Assembly (NCBI GenBank): GCA_951813855.1
Contig: OX638380.1
Span: forward strand, 3,302,876-3,366,875
Length of the DNA stretch: 64,000 nt
Source of the DNA: an uncultured Verrucomicrobiae bacterium
GTDB lineage: Bacteria > Verrucomicrobiota > Verrucomicrobiia > Limisphaerales > AAA164-E04
Direction: 5' to 3'
Part shown: in pieces, positions 25,892 to 33,756 of the stretch
How positions within the stretch are numbered: the stretch's first letter is position 1
How the letters are laid out: each line of letters opens with the position of its first letter
The notes under the pieces: generated by a model
The model's database searches: none
Told to the model about the DNA's origin: nothing
What the model saw: the letters and a program-made list of their open reading frames with translations, nothing else
Position numbers and translations under genes: made by a program

Positions 25892-25952
25892 GATTAACCC
25901 CAGAACAAAGGCCGAACGGTTTTCCCGTTCGGCCTCTGCGGACCGGCTGCGA

Positions 25953-26663
25953 TTAGAGCGGCCGAATCCAAATGTTTCGGTATCTCACAGGGTTGCCGTG
26001 GTCCTGCAGCACCAGCGGTCCCTTGGCCGCCGCTCCGGACAACACAGCTGCAGTCGTCTTTTTTCCGCTCACCGTCACATGGTTCTGGATGAGCACTCCG
26101 TTGTGGAACACCGTGAAGGATCCCGGGATCACGCTCTTTCCGTCTTCGCCGGGTTTGGGAGCGATGAAGACGATATCGTATGTTTGCCATTCTCCGGGTT
26201 TTCTCGAAGCGTTGACCAAGGGTGGATTATTCCCGTAAAAGGCGCCGGCCTGACCATTGGGATAAGTTTTGTTCTGATAGGAATCGAGGACCTGGATTTC
26301 GTAGCGTCCCTGGAGGTAGACACCGCTATTGCCCCGGCCCTGACCCTGGCCTTTCACCTCGGCCGGCGCAGCCCATTCGATATGCAACTGGACATCTCCG
26401 AAGGATTCCTTGGTTTTGATGTTGCCGCTGCGGGTGACGACCATGGCGCCGTCTTCCAGTTTCCATCCAACCTCGCCGCCGCGTACTTTTTCCCACTGGG
26501 AAAAATCCTTGCCGTCGAACAGCACGATAGCGTCGGAGGGAGGTTGTCCCGCTTTACTCCCTGGGGAGACGACGGGCGGTTCCTCTTGGGCGTTAAGGTA
26601 TCCCGTAAGCGGCCCGCAAAGGGCGAGACCGGCAATCAACAGCGAACGGACAGCATTCGTCAT
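25953..26663 (-). CDS. Secreted DUF1080 (3-keto-disaccharide hydrolase-like) protein (236 aa)
   Basis: An N-terminal signal peptide (MTNAVRSLLIAGLALCGPL..., cleavage probably near residue 25) precedes a single DUF1080 domain, a concanavalin-like fold. Typical markers are IVLFDGKDFSQWEKV (about 45), WKLEDGAMVVTRSGNIKTK, DVQLHIEW, GNSGVYLQGRYEIQVLDS (about 112) and a C-terminal GPLVLQDHGNPVRYRNIWI. These proteins are abundant in planctomycetes and are linked to exported carbohydrate handling; 3-keto-disaccharide hydrolase activity has been shown for some members. It starts 13 bases after the stop of the PQQ-propeller gene, so the two secreted proteins form an operon. The family call is firm; the substrate is unknown. 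Confidence 0.93.
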   Translation of the reverse strand: MTNAVRSLLIAGLALCGPLTGYLNAQEEPPVVSPGSKAGQPPSDAIVLFDGKDFSQWEKVRGGEVGWKLEDGAMVVTRSGNIKTKESFGDVQLHIEWAAPAEVKGQGQGRGNSGVYLQGRYEIQVLDSYQNKTYPNGQAGAFYGNNPPLVNASRKPGEWQTYDIVFIAPKPGEDGKSVIPGSFTVFHNGVLIQNHVTVSGKKTTAAVLSGAAAKGPLVLQDHGNPVRYRNIWIRPL

Positions 26664-26676
26664 AATGGGTCGGTGA

Positions 26677-27987
26677 TTAGTCGTTAGCTACGCAATAAAG
26701 GGTACCGTTGGTTCGGATAAACAGTTGCCCGTGGGCCGCGCTGATGGAAGAACGGATGTAATTGTCGCCCGATTCGCCCATGGGTATTTCTTCGAGTATC
26801 GTCCCGTCGCCGGCATCGACGATCACCGTGTTTCCCGAAAAATTGATGAGATAGATCTTGCCGTCGGCCGCTAGCGGAGAAGCTTCGAACTTGGATCGTC
26901 CCGGCAATTCGACGCTCCATTTAATTTTGCCGGATTGCGGTTCCACCCGAGTCAAGGCGCCTCGAACATCGCTCAAGACGAAAAAATCGCCGTCGTAGAA
27001 GGCCGGGGTAGGGACATCGGAAGAAAGTTCCCGGGTTTCCCGGCTGATCCAGGAAACGGCTTCGCTTCCGAGTTCTCCCGAACTGCCGGCGCGGATGGCG
27101 TAGACCGGGTCCCGTTTGGGGGCGCAAACCAGAATGATGTCCTCGCCGGCCACGGGAGAGGGCACGTGTCGCCAATGTCCGATCCGGCGAGGGTTCCAGG
27201 TGCCCCAGCGCCATTGTTCTTTGCCGGATTCCGTATCGTGAGCGGTCAAGGCGTCGCCGCCGATGACGAGGATGCTTTTCTTTCCTTGGTGGACGAACGG
27301 CACGGGAGTGGTGAACGCTTCCCGCGATTCCGATCTGGCCTTGCTGGGGCGGATGTGTTTCCAAAGCGTTTTGCCGGTTTGGGGATCCATGGCCAGCAAG
27401 TAGGAATCGTTAACGCGGTCCCGGAATCCGCGACCGCTGACCGCGGTGTCCCGTTGCAGCACCTGAAGATACAATTTGCCGTCGTAGAGCAGGGGACTGG
27501 AACTGAACGTCCACAGGAAGGCGAATTCGCCTTCGTCTTTCTGGATATTTCGTTGCCAGATTTTGTCGCCGGTTAGCGAGTAACCGATCAAGTCGCCGTT
27601 GCCGTAGAAAAACACCACGATTTTCCCGTCGGTAGCCGGCGAGGGGGAAGCGTAATTGCTGCGATTGTCCTGCCGCAGTCCCTGGCTGGAAGAATCCGAC
27701 CAAAGCAAATTGCCGTTGGCTCGATCGAAGCACAACGCCTTGAGGGTTCCGTTCTCGGGGTCGGTGCTGGAAATGAAAACCTTGTTTCCCCAAACGATCG
27801 GGGTGGCGGCTCCGCTCCCGGGCAACTTGGCGTGCCAACGGATGTTCTCCGTTTTCGACCATTTGTCGGGCAATTCGGTTTCGGTGGTGGAACCGTTGAA
27901 ATGCGGGCCTCGCCATTGCGGCCAGTTGGCGGCACTCAGGGCGCTCGTCAGCGCCAGAGCCAAAGACGTGGACAGAATAATCTTCAT
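26677..27987 (-). CDS. Secreted PQQ-like beta-propeller repeat protein (436 aa)
   Basis: The start at 27987 gives a clean signal peptide (MKIILSTSLALALTSALSA) followed at once by ANWPQWRGPHFNG, the usual mature N-terminus of these planctomycetal proteins. Blades follow with repeated G-x-x-L/I-W and A-x-D-x-x-T-G-K patterns: CFDRANGNLLWSDSS, LLAMDPQTGKTLWKHI, TAHDTESGKEQWRWGTW, RVEPQSGKIKWSVELPG and IVDAGDGTILEEI. It belongs to the PQQ-binding-like (outer membrane BamB-like) propeller group. Such proteins usually bind partner proteins or glycans rather than catalyse oxidation, and no dehydrogenase residues are visible. An in-frame upstream extension to 28071 is possible but would bury the signal peptide. 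Co-transcribed with DUF1080. Confidence 0.92.
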   Translation of the reverse strand: MKIILSTSLALALTSALSAANWPQWRGPHFNGSTTETELPDKWSKTENIRWHAKLPGSGAATPIVWGNKVFISSTDPENGTLKALCFDRANGNLLWSDSSSQGLRQDNRSNYASPSPATDGKIVVFFYGNGDLIGYSLTGDKIWQRNIQKDEGEFAFLWTFSSSPLLYDGKLYLQVLQRDTAVSGRGFRDRVNDSYLLAMDPQTGKTLWKHIRPSKARSESREAFTTPVPFVHQGKKSILVIGGDALTAHDTESGKEQWRWGTWNPRRIGHWRHVPSPVAGEDIILVCAPKRDPVYAIRAGSSGELGSEAVSWISRETRELSSDVPTPAFYDGDFFVLSDVRGALTRVEPQSGKIKWSVELPGRSKFEASPLAADGKIYLINFSGNTVIVDAGDGTILEEIPMGESGDNYIRSSISAAHGQLFIRTNGTLYCVAND

Positions 27988-28077
27988 AAAGTCTCGCGGA
28001 TGAACCTGTGGGGATATTGCTAGAAAAACCGGCGCCGGGTCGAAACCGAAATTCGATACGCCGGCCGGCAACCGAAA

Positions 28078-28506
28078 TTAGAATTTAATAAAGAACAGCG
28101 GAATGCCTTTCATGGTCGAGCTTTTGGGGCCGACGAAGACCCGATCGTAGGAACGACCCGGTGCGGCGCTCTCGTCCCTCTCGGCGGTTAGCGGAGCGAA
28201 CAAGTTAAACAGTTGCAAGCCCTGGATGCGGGTAGCTTGCCATCCCGGAGCGGAGACCTTATCGGCCGCTTCGACGGGAAGAAACAGGTCGACCGCCATG
28301 CCGCCGATGATGAAGCCTTCGGCCTGGCTTCTTTCGATAATCGGCGGAGGAGTGAACTGCTGCTCCGGAGCGAGCGTCGCCGCCCGGCCTTCGATCGGTT
28401 CGGCTATCGGCGACGAATCCTGATTTTCCTCGTTCGGTTCCTGCGGTTCACCGAGCGACATGATCAGACTGAGAAAGATAAAACCGCAGACGAACGATGA
28501 TTTCAT
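28078..28506 (-). CDS. Hypothetical secreted protein (142 aa)
   Basis: Unrecognised. ATG at 28504-28506 gives a signal peptide (MKSSFVCGFIFLSLIMSL), then a Glu/Pro/Asn-rich linker (EPQEPNEENQDSSPIAEP) and a compact C-terminal part with FIIGGMAVDLFLPVEA and a conserved-looking tail VFVGPKSSTMKGIPLFF. It ends 90 bases upstream of the co-directional PQQ-propeller start. A periplasmic or surface accessory role is possible. The upstream in-frame extension to 28656 is Arg/Pro-rich and looks non-coding. Confidence 0.65.
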   Translation of the reverse strand: MKSSFVCGFIFLSLIMSLGEPQEPNEENQDSSPIAEPIEGRAATLAPEQQFTPPPIIERSQAEGFIIGGMAVDLFLPVEAADKVSAPGWQATRIQGLQLFNLFAPLTAERDESAAPGRSYDRVFVGPKSSTMKGIPLFFIKF

Positions 28507-28967
28507 GGGAGGCGGAAGGGATGAGGTTCGATTGGTCCGGGCGAGGCGGAATTCGCTCGGATAGGGGATTCTCGGTTTTCGGCCGGGGCGGCCGGAGAGT
28601 GTCGGTGCCGCCGGGCACGAGGCGCCAAGGGAGAGTGCGGAAAGCATTCCGGGCAACGACCGTTCGGGTTGAACTCTTTCACCTCGCTCCGTGATTAAAG
28701 TATTGAGTCCCGCTCTTCCGGGGCACGGCGGCGCGACTTCCGGATGTCGTTTCAGCCGCCGGCCGGGATCACTCGCAGGGACGATAATAAAACCCGGGCG
28801 AATCGGTCAAGGACAATGGGCATGCTTCCGGACCGTTCCTCGCTTCCGAAATATCGGTTCCGGTGATGATCGACCGAGGCGGCCGGAAATACCGCGATCG
28901 TCGTTGGTCGTTCAGAGTGTCTGAGACCATCGTCGGCGATCTGGCCCAAGCTTTTCGATTCGCTCTC
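28507..28967. other. Spacer between the secreted-protein gene and the Cmr operon end
   Basis: About 460 bases. It contains the presumed promoter of the small secreted protein. No CRISPR repeats, terminator or further gene was seen. Confidence 0.4.
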
Positions 28968-30266
28968 TCAAGAGAATTTAAATCGGGGAAAGCGGAACAC
29001 CTCGGATTCGGCCGTTCCGGTCAGCGAGAGAGTTCCTTTCCAAAGTTCGGTGGTCGTTTCTTCGGAAACGGGAAGGTAACCGTGTCCGGCGATGGAACGG
29101 TTGCGAGCGGCTAAGGGGGATTTCGGTTCGTGCCATTGAAGCTCGAAGAATTGAATGCCCAGGGCGTCTCCCCGGTGTTTGAGCAGGTGGTAGGCTTCCT
29201 GGAGTCCGATTTTGATCGTGTCTTCCTGGTGGCGGTATTTGCGCTGGAGGCAATCAGGTAAATCTGCTGCCGGCACTCGGTTCGTGAGGATTTCGAATCG
29301 TTCCCACAACCGTAGTTGGGCCGTCAGTTCGACGGCCCGGTACATGCGGGCCATGGCGTCGACGAACCGGTCTTCCTCTTTTCGCCGATAGGCGTTGGCG
29401 AGTAAATCCTCGAGCAATTCTCGTGACGGATTCGGAGAGTCCTGACAGACTGCTGCCTTTAAAGTTTCCAGTCGTGAGATCGCCGTTTTGACGGCGGCCG
29501 ATAGTTCTTCGGCGGCGACGAATCCTTGGAGCGCGACGATCAAGTCGTTTCGAAGTCCATTGCTGGTCTTGAATTGACCGACAGCCTGTGTGTACTCCAT
29601 CCGGTCCCAAAGGTCATATCCGCTCAGCAAGGCGCTTGCCGCCCGGAACTCTTTGTTAGTCTTGCCGTCGGCATGGCCGAGTTGCCGTTGCAGGAGTTTG
29701 GCCGCGGCGGCGTAATGATGGTGATTATAGGCTTTGCCGGCGTCTTCGATCGCTTGGTATCCCGGTTTGGCCCAAGGGTTGGCGGTTGAAATTATCCTTT
29801 CGGACCCCGACGTGACGGTCCCGAGTCCGTCTTTGTTCCGGGAGTCTCCGCCGACGTAAAGGAACTCGATGTCGAGCCATGGCCTGCAGACCAAAACCAA
29901 GGCGGCGCTCATGCATTTGGTGCCTCCCGTGAAGTCGGCGACCGTATGGTGACGGCCGTCGCTTCGGTTCCGCCACTCGGTCATTTTGGGTGTCAGCCGT
30001 TCCCGCAATTGCGCTACGCATTTTTCGAAGTTTTGCGAATCTGACAACGAAACGATATCGTATCGGCCTTCGTCCAAATCGTACTTCCCGATCAGCAGTT
30101 TTCGGATTTCCGTTACGATCCGGGAACTTTCGTCCGAGGCGACGAACAGGATGCGGTTAGGTTGGTAGTGTGCGATGGACTTCGCCAGTGGTTCGGAAGA
30201 ACCGCCCAGCGTGGCTAACAGCAGGATCGGGGGCGAAGTGCCGCCCGCTTCAGGAGGATGGTTCAT
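28968..30266 (-). CDS. Cas02710-family CARF-HEPN ribonuclease
   Basis: A type III CRISPR accessory effector of about 432 residues matching the TIGR02710 (Cas02710, Csm6/Csx1-like) family. The N-terminal CARF Rossmann part reads PPILLLATLGGSSEPLAKSI, ILFVASDESS and, later, VADFTGGTKCMSAALVLV, the nucleotide-binding loop expected to sense cyclic oligoadenylate. A helical middle follows. The C-terminal HEPN motif is AARNRSIAGHGYLP (about residue 395), an R-N-x4-5-A/G-H-G form of R-x4-6-H. It would be switched on by the Cas10 product and cut RNA non-specifically during infection. ATG 30266 overlaps the Cmr6 end by 17 bases, so it is translated from the same message. An upstream in-frame start (30362) would overlap Cmr6 further and is not favoured. 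Confidence 0.9.
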   Translation of the reverse strand: MNHPPEAGGTSPPILLLATLGGSSEPLAKSIAHYQPNRILFVASDESSRIVTEIRKLLIGKYDLDEGRYDIVSLSDSQNFEKCVAQLRERLTPKMTEWRNRSDGRHHTVADFTGGTKCMSAALVLVCRPWLDIEFLYVGGDSRNKDGLGTVTSGSERIISTANPWAKPGYQAIEDAGKAYNHHHYAAAAKLLQRQLGHADGKTNKEFRAASALLSGYDLWDRMEYTQAVGQFKTSNGLRNDLIVALQGFVAAEELSAAVKTAISRLETLKAAVCQDSPNPSRELLEDLLANAYRRKEEDRFVDAMARMYRAVELTAQLRLWERFEILTNRVPAADLPDCLQRKYRHQEDTIKIGLQEAYHLLKHRGDALGIQFFELQWHEPKSPLAARNRSIAGHGYLPVSEETTTELWKGTLSLTGTAESEVFRFPRFKFS

Positions 30267-31425
30267 CGGCGTTGGCTTTGAGAAGCGCCTTGGCCAGATT
30301 CCGTTGCTTTTCCTTGTATTTGGGGCGCTTTTTCCTGCCTTGGTGAGCGTCCGGATCTTCAAGGATTCCGGGCCAGTATTCCGAGATCGCCTCCTGGAGC
30401 ATTTTCAGAGCGGCGGCGCTGGGTTGGGGGTGCTTTTCGAGGAATTCTCCGGCGTTGGGAATGAAGCCATCGCGGTTCATTTTTCCTTCTCGCCGCAGTT
30501 CGAGCAACGCTGCCGCGTCTTCCGGAAGTTTCGTTCGTTGACGGGCGGCCTTTCTTTGGACGTCGTACGTTTTTTTCCTGGCGGCCTGCTCTTTTTTGTC
30601 CAATCGCATCCGGCCGTAACCGAGGGAAGTTTTGGCCCCGGCGCCGATCCACTCCAGAGCTTCCTTCAACCATTGGGCCGCCGTGTCGCAAAGCCGGCTG
30701 CCGGCGGAGGCAGGGGCAGGTCGGTGCCGACCGGTTCCTTTGAGTTCGGAGCCGCCGGCGGGATGCCGGGGCAGGAACACGAATTGGAACGGAGTGTCTT
30801 CCTGAACCGTTAAAAACGGAATCGGCGTCGGACTTAACCAATCGCCGGGCGCTTCGCCTTTTAGGTAGTAATCCGAGTAGTGAGGCGTCATGACGTCGAC
30901 TCGCAACCTGACCGGTGAGGTCGGCAGGGCGTCAAGGAACAGGACCTGTCCTGCCTTTTCTTGAATGCCTAGAATTTGATCGGCAAGCCGGCGTTGTTTT
31001 TGCTCCATCCAGTGGTGATGCCAGGAGCGGATCATTCCTTTCACCGAGGAACCGGGGAGATAGGGGACTCCGAGTGTGTGATGCCACAGAAAACCGTTCT
31101 CGACGGGATGTTCCCGCCCCAAGCCGGTCACGAAGGGACTGGTGGTTTTCATCATGAGGAACCGTCCTTCCAGGGCGTGCGCCAACTCTTGGCGCCGGGC
31201 CGCCTGCCGTTGCAGTAAGCGCCGGAATTCGTCGTTCGCTAATTGTTCCCTGGCTTTGCCGGTCGTTTCCTCGAGCCAGCCGAGTTTGTCGAACCCGACG
31301 GTTTCCGTGGTCTTCAGATGGTTCCACCGATCGCCGAACTTATCGTGCCATAACCCGAGATTGCCGCCTCCGAATTCGGCCTTTTGCGATTCTCGGTACA
31401 GCGGGCGAGCACGTGGTCGTACCAT
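30250..31425 (-). CDS. cmr6: Type III-B RAMP protein Cmr6
   Basis: A RAMP-superfamily subunit of the Cmr effector complex (391 aa). The RRM-like core carries FLMMKTTSPFVTGLGREHPVENGF, then the G-rich loop VPYLPGSSVKGMIRSW that is diagnostic of Cmr6/Cmr4-type RAMPs, and a later TSLGYGRM. The last about 80 residues are Lys/Arg-rich (QGRKKRPKYKEKQRNLAKAL), consistent with RNA contact. Cmr6 caps the crRNA 3-prime end of the backbone. ATG 31423-31425 was chosen; the longer frame upstream overlaps cmr5. It is encoded 2 bases after cmr5 in a tightly packed operon. Confidence 0.9.
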   Translation of the reverse strand: MVRPRARPLYRESQKAEFGGGNLGLWHDKFGDRWNHLKTTETVGFDKLGWLEETTGKAREQLANDEFRRLLQRQAARRQELAHALEGRFLMMKTTSPFVTGLGREHPVENGFLWHHTLGVPYLPGSSVKGMIRSWHHHWMEQKQRRLADQILGIQEKAGQVLFLDALPTSPVRLRVDVMTPHYSDYYLKGEAPGDWLSPTPIPFLTVQEDTPFQFVFLPRHPAGGSELKGTGRHRPAPASAGSRLCDTAAQWLKEALEWIGAGAKTSLGYGRMRLDKKEQAARKKTYDVQRKAARQRTKLPEDAAALLELRREGKMNRDGFIPNAGEFLEKHPQPSAAALKMLQEAISEYWPGILEDPDAHQGRKKRPKYKEKQRNLAKALLKANADEPSS

Positions 31426-31427
31426 GG

Positions 31428-31823
31428 TCAGGATCCTTTCAAGTAGGCTGAGGCGAACTTTTTGAGCCAGCTCAAGAACGCCTGCGCTTCCGCCTGGGCG
31501 CACAGGTAATTCGCTTGTTCGTGATTGATGATAGCCTCCATCAAATCCTTCTTTTTCGCATAGGGCGCTTCCTCCTGATCTCGGCACAGCCAGCCTTCGA
31601 GATGCCGGTAAAGAAGGTGGTGGGGATTGCGTTCGTTGTTTTTGGAGGCGGCCAGCAGAGCGGCCATGGCTTGTCCGAGCCCGTTCTGCAGGATCGTGGC
31701 CGGCAACGCCTTGGAGTAACTCAGGTATTCAGCCTGGACGGTTCGGTCAGGCATTTGTTCCACTTGGCGGATGCATTTGAGCGCCGCTTCGGCCCGGTGT
31801 TGATCGAGGCTTCGTTCTTTCAT
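31428..31823 (-). CDS. cmr5: Type III-B small subunit Cmr5
   Basis: A 131-residue all-helical small subunit, the usual Cmr5 length. Characteristic features are the N-terminal SLDQHRAEAALKCIRQVEQM and YLSYSKALPATILQNGLGQAMA, the strongly conserved P-x-x-I-x-x-N-G-L-x-x-x-L helix of Cmr5. HHLLYRHLEGWL follows. It forms the inner filament of the effector and helps separate crRNA and target. ATG 31821-31823 overlaps the cmr4 stop by 4 bases (ATGA), so translation is coupled. Confidence 0.93.
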   Translation of the reverse strand: MKERSLDQHRAEAALKCIRQVEQMPDRTVQAEYLSYSKALPATILQNGLGQAMAALLAASKNNERNPHHLLYRHLEGWLCRDQEEAPYAKKKDLMEAIINHEQANYLCAQAEAQAFLSWLKKFASAYLKGS

Positions 31824-32638
31824 TCGTCCGCTTCTTTCCACGTCAGCTGGAACCAACCTTGCCCCACGGTCTCGTTGCCCCCCACTTGAAGATAGTTTCG
31901 ATCGTCGAAGCGGGCTTTCACTTTCTGGATAACGCCGGGCTTGTTGCCACGTTCCGATAGGACGGCATACATCAAGGTATCCGGCGGCAGCGTTTCCTCG
32001 TACCACAGGTTCTTGCTGGTTTTCTTTTGCTCGTCCAAGACGTTGCGCGCTTGGATCGCGAGTCCGTACCGGACGAACCAACTAAAATCGTGGTCGTCGA
32101 GAACGACCAATTGCCGGGCCAGGCGGCCTCGGGCCGAAGCGTCGCCCATCAGTTCTTCGAGCGCTTCGAGGTATTTCGTCAAACGGTCGTCTCCGGCCGT
32201 CTTGGTGAAACTTCTTTCTTCCAGGTAAAGGATATGAGGGCCTTCCCCCAGATAGTTGTTTTCGCCGACCTGCAAGGGAGTTTCGGGCAAGGCGCTCCTC
32301 CCCGATCGTTTCCGGTCTCGGGTCAGACGTTCCAGCAGGTGGGGGGAGGTGACCCAGCGATAATGACTGGTTAGGCTGCGAACGGGCAGCAACAGCAATC
32401 TCGCGTCGGAGACCAAGATCGAGCCCGCGTTATCCTGTTGTCCGAAGATCTCGTGTTCCGTTTCCCGATGTTGCGTCGTGAGCGTGTCCCGGAGCGCCCC
32501 CTTCAAACTGGAACCGGGGATGTAGGGATAGTCGGTGGCCGCCTCCCGGGCTACCGGCAAATCGACGGCCCCGCCAGCCTGACCCGCGCCGGGATGAACG
32601 AAGGTTTCCGCCAATAGGCCGAGCATGCAATGCTTCAT
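31820..32638 (-). CDS. cmr4: Type III-B RAMP backbone and target RNase Cmr4
   Basis: A 272-residue Cas7-group RAMP that stacks along the crRNA and cuts target RNA at 6-nt steps. MLGLLAETFVHPGAGQAGGAVDLPVAREAAT starts the typical Cmr4 N-terminus, with Asp at VDLP in the position of the known catalytic aspartate (about residue 27). YPYIPGSSLKGALRDTL is the G-rich RAMP loop. NYLQVGGNETVGQGWFQL near the end is the C-terminal Gly-rich motif of Cmr4. The long frame extending to 33310 is a shadow of cmr3; ATG 32636-32638 is the natural start. Confidence 0.94.
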   Translation of the reverse strand: MKHCMLGLLAETFVHPGAGQAGGAVDLPVAREAATDYPYIPGSSLKGALRDTLTTQHRETEHEIFGQQDNAGSILVSDARLLLLPVRSLTSHYRWVTSPHLLERLTRDRKRSGRSALPETPLQVGENNYLGEGPHILYLEERSFTKTAGDDRLTKYLEALEELMGDASARGRLARQLVVLDDHDFSWFVRYGLAIQARNVLDEQKKTSKNLWYEETLPPDTLMYAVLSERGNKPGVIQKVKARFDDRNYLQVGGNETVGQGWFQLTWKEADE

Positions 32639-32652
32639 GGTCGTTTCTTTGA

Positions 32653-33756
32653 TTAATTCCAGGCGCCGACGGCGACAAGCCCGAATCCCCAGTTCGTTCG
32701 TTCGCCGACGATGGCCCCGGGTTCCGGGATCGCGGCGTCGGTTTCCAGGAAGATGACGCTTCCCGGCGCCAGGCAAGGTTTGAGCGGCAACGGAGTTCGT
32801 TTCTCGGAGTTCCAACCTCCGATGACTACGGGTGGGGGTAGGCAAGCGCTGACCACTTTTCCTCGGAGTCCGGCGTAGTCGAGGTCGCCGGGAAGCGGCG
32901 GTTTCGCGGTATCGGCGGGAGTCAAGATCGTGATGCTGTAGCGGATGCGGCCGTTCGCGTTGGGCCAAGGCGGTGATTTCGGCAGCGTTAAGCCGCAGTC
33001 GTCGAGTCGCATCCAGCACATGCGAGATTCTCCGCCTACCGGGTGCGGTCCGCTTTCCAGGAAGGAACGACATTCCGACGGCAGATTGTCCACCTCCAGG
33101 GCCAAAGCGATTCCCGCTGCCAATCGGACATGACGGGGAGAATACATGGCGCCTTCCCCGGTTGTTCGGGTCTCGGGATTCCGGGCGATGCCGACCCGGG
33201 GTTCTTCCCGCCAGATTCGGCTGCGGTGGACCAATTCGTCCGGCCGGGGCGGTTCTCCCTGAAGGATCCGCTCCAGTCCTTCGCGAGCGATCCACCAACC
33301 GTTTCGGCACAGGGGTTTGGCTCCCTCGGCGATTCGCTCGGCTGACGGCAGTCGAACGTTTTCTCCGAGATCGCAGCGAGCGCCTGAAGTGCCGGGATAC
33401 AAGAGCGACAGCGATTCGGGCTCGATAGTTCCTGATTCCGAGCGGCCTACGAGATTTGCCGGGGCGGGGAAGAGGCAGGTATTCGCCTTGCCGTGATTGC
33501 GGATCAGCAACGGGCCTCGAAATCGTAAAGGATCGAGTGATTCCCGGTCTCCTAACCGGCGGCGAACGGCTTCGTTCCAGTGACCCGATTTCCAGCCCAA
33601 AGCTCTGGCGCCGGCAGCACGCACGGCTCCTACCAGGGAAGGCGGTGGCGGGGGAAAGAGGCTGGCTACGTCGGCCTGGCCGTGTTCTCCCTGATCGTAG
33701 GGACGGCCGTCGCGGAAAAACAGGCTGTCCAAGGGTTCAAAGCGTATCAGGTCCAT
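32653..33756 (-). CDS. cmr3: Type III-B RAMP crRNA 5-prime-end subunit Cmr3
   Basis: A Cas5-group RAMP of 367 residues that holds the 5-prime tag of the crRNA and contacts Cas10. The start MDLIRFEPLDSLFFRDGRPYDQG is the hallmark Cmr3 N-terminus (F-R-D-x-R-P). SLFPPPPPSLVGAVRAAG and LPKSPPWPNANG follow, and the end EPGAIVGERTNWGFGLVAVG is the conserved glycine-rich tail. ATG 33756 leaves a 20-base overlap with cmr2; a start at 33777 is possible and adds seven residues. Confidence 0.93.
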   Translation of the reverse strand: MDLIRFEPLDSLFFRDGRPYDQGEHGQADVASLFPPPPPSLVGAVRAAGARALGWKSGHWNEAVRRRLGDRESLDPLRFRGPLLIRNHGKANTCLFPAPANLVGRSESGTIEPESLSLLYPGTSGARCDLGENVRLPSAERIAEGAKPLCRNGWWIAREGLERILQGEPPRPDELVHRSRIWREEPRVGIARNPETRTTGEGAMYSPRHVRLAAGIALALEVDNLPSECRSFLESGPHPVGGESRMCWMRLDDCGLTLPKSPPWPNANGRIRYSITILTPADTAKPPLPGDLDYAGLRGKVVSACLPPPVVIGGWNSEKRTPLPLKPCLAPGSVIFLETDAAIPEPGAIVGERTNWGFGLVAVGAWN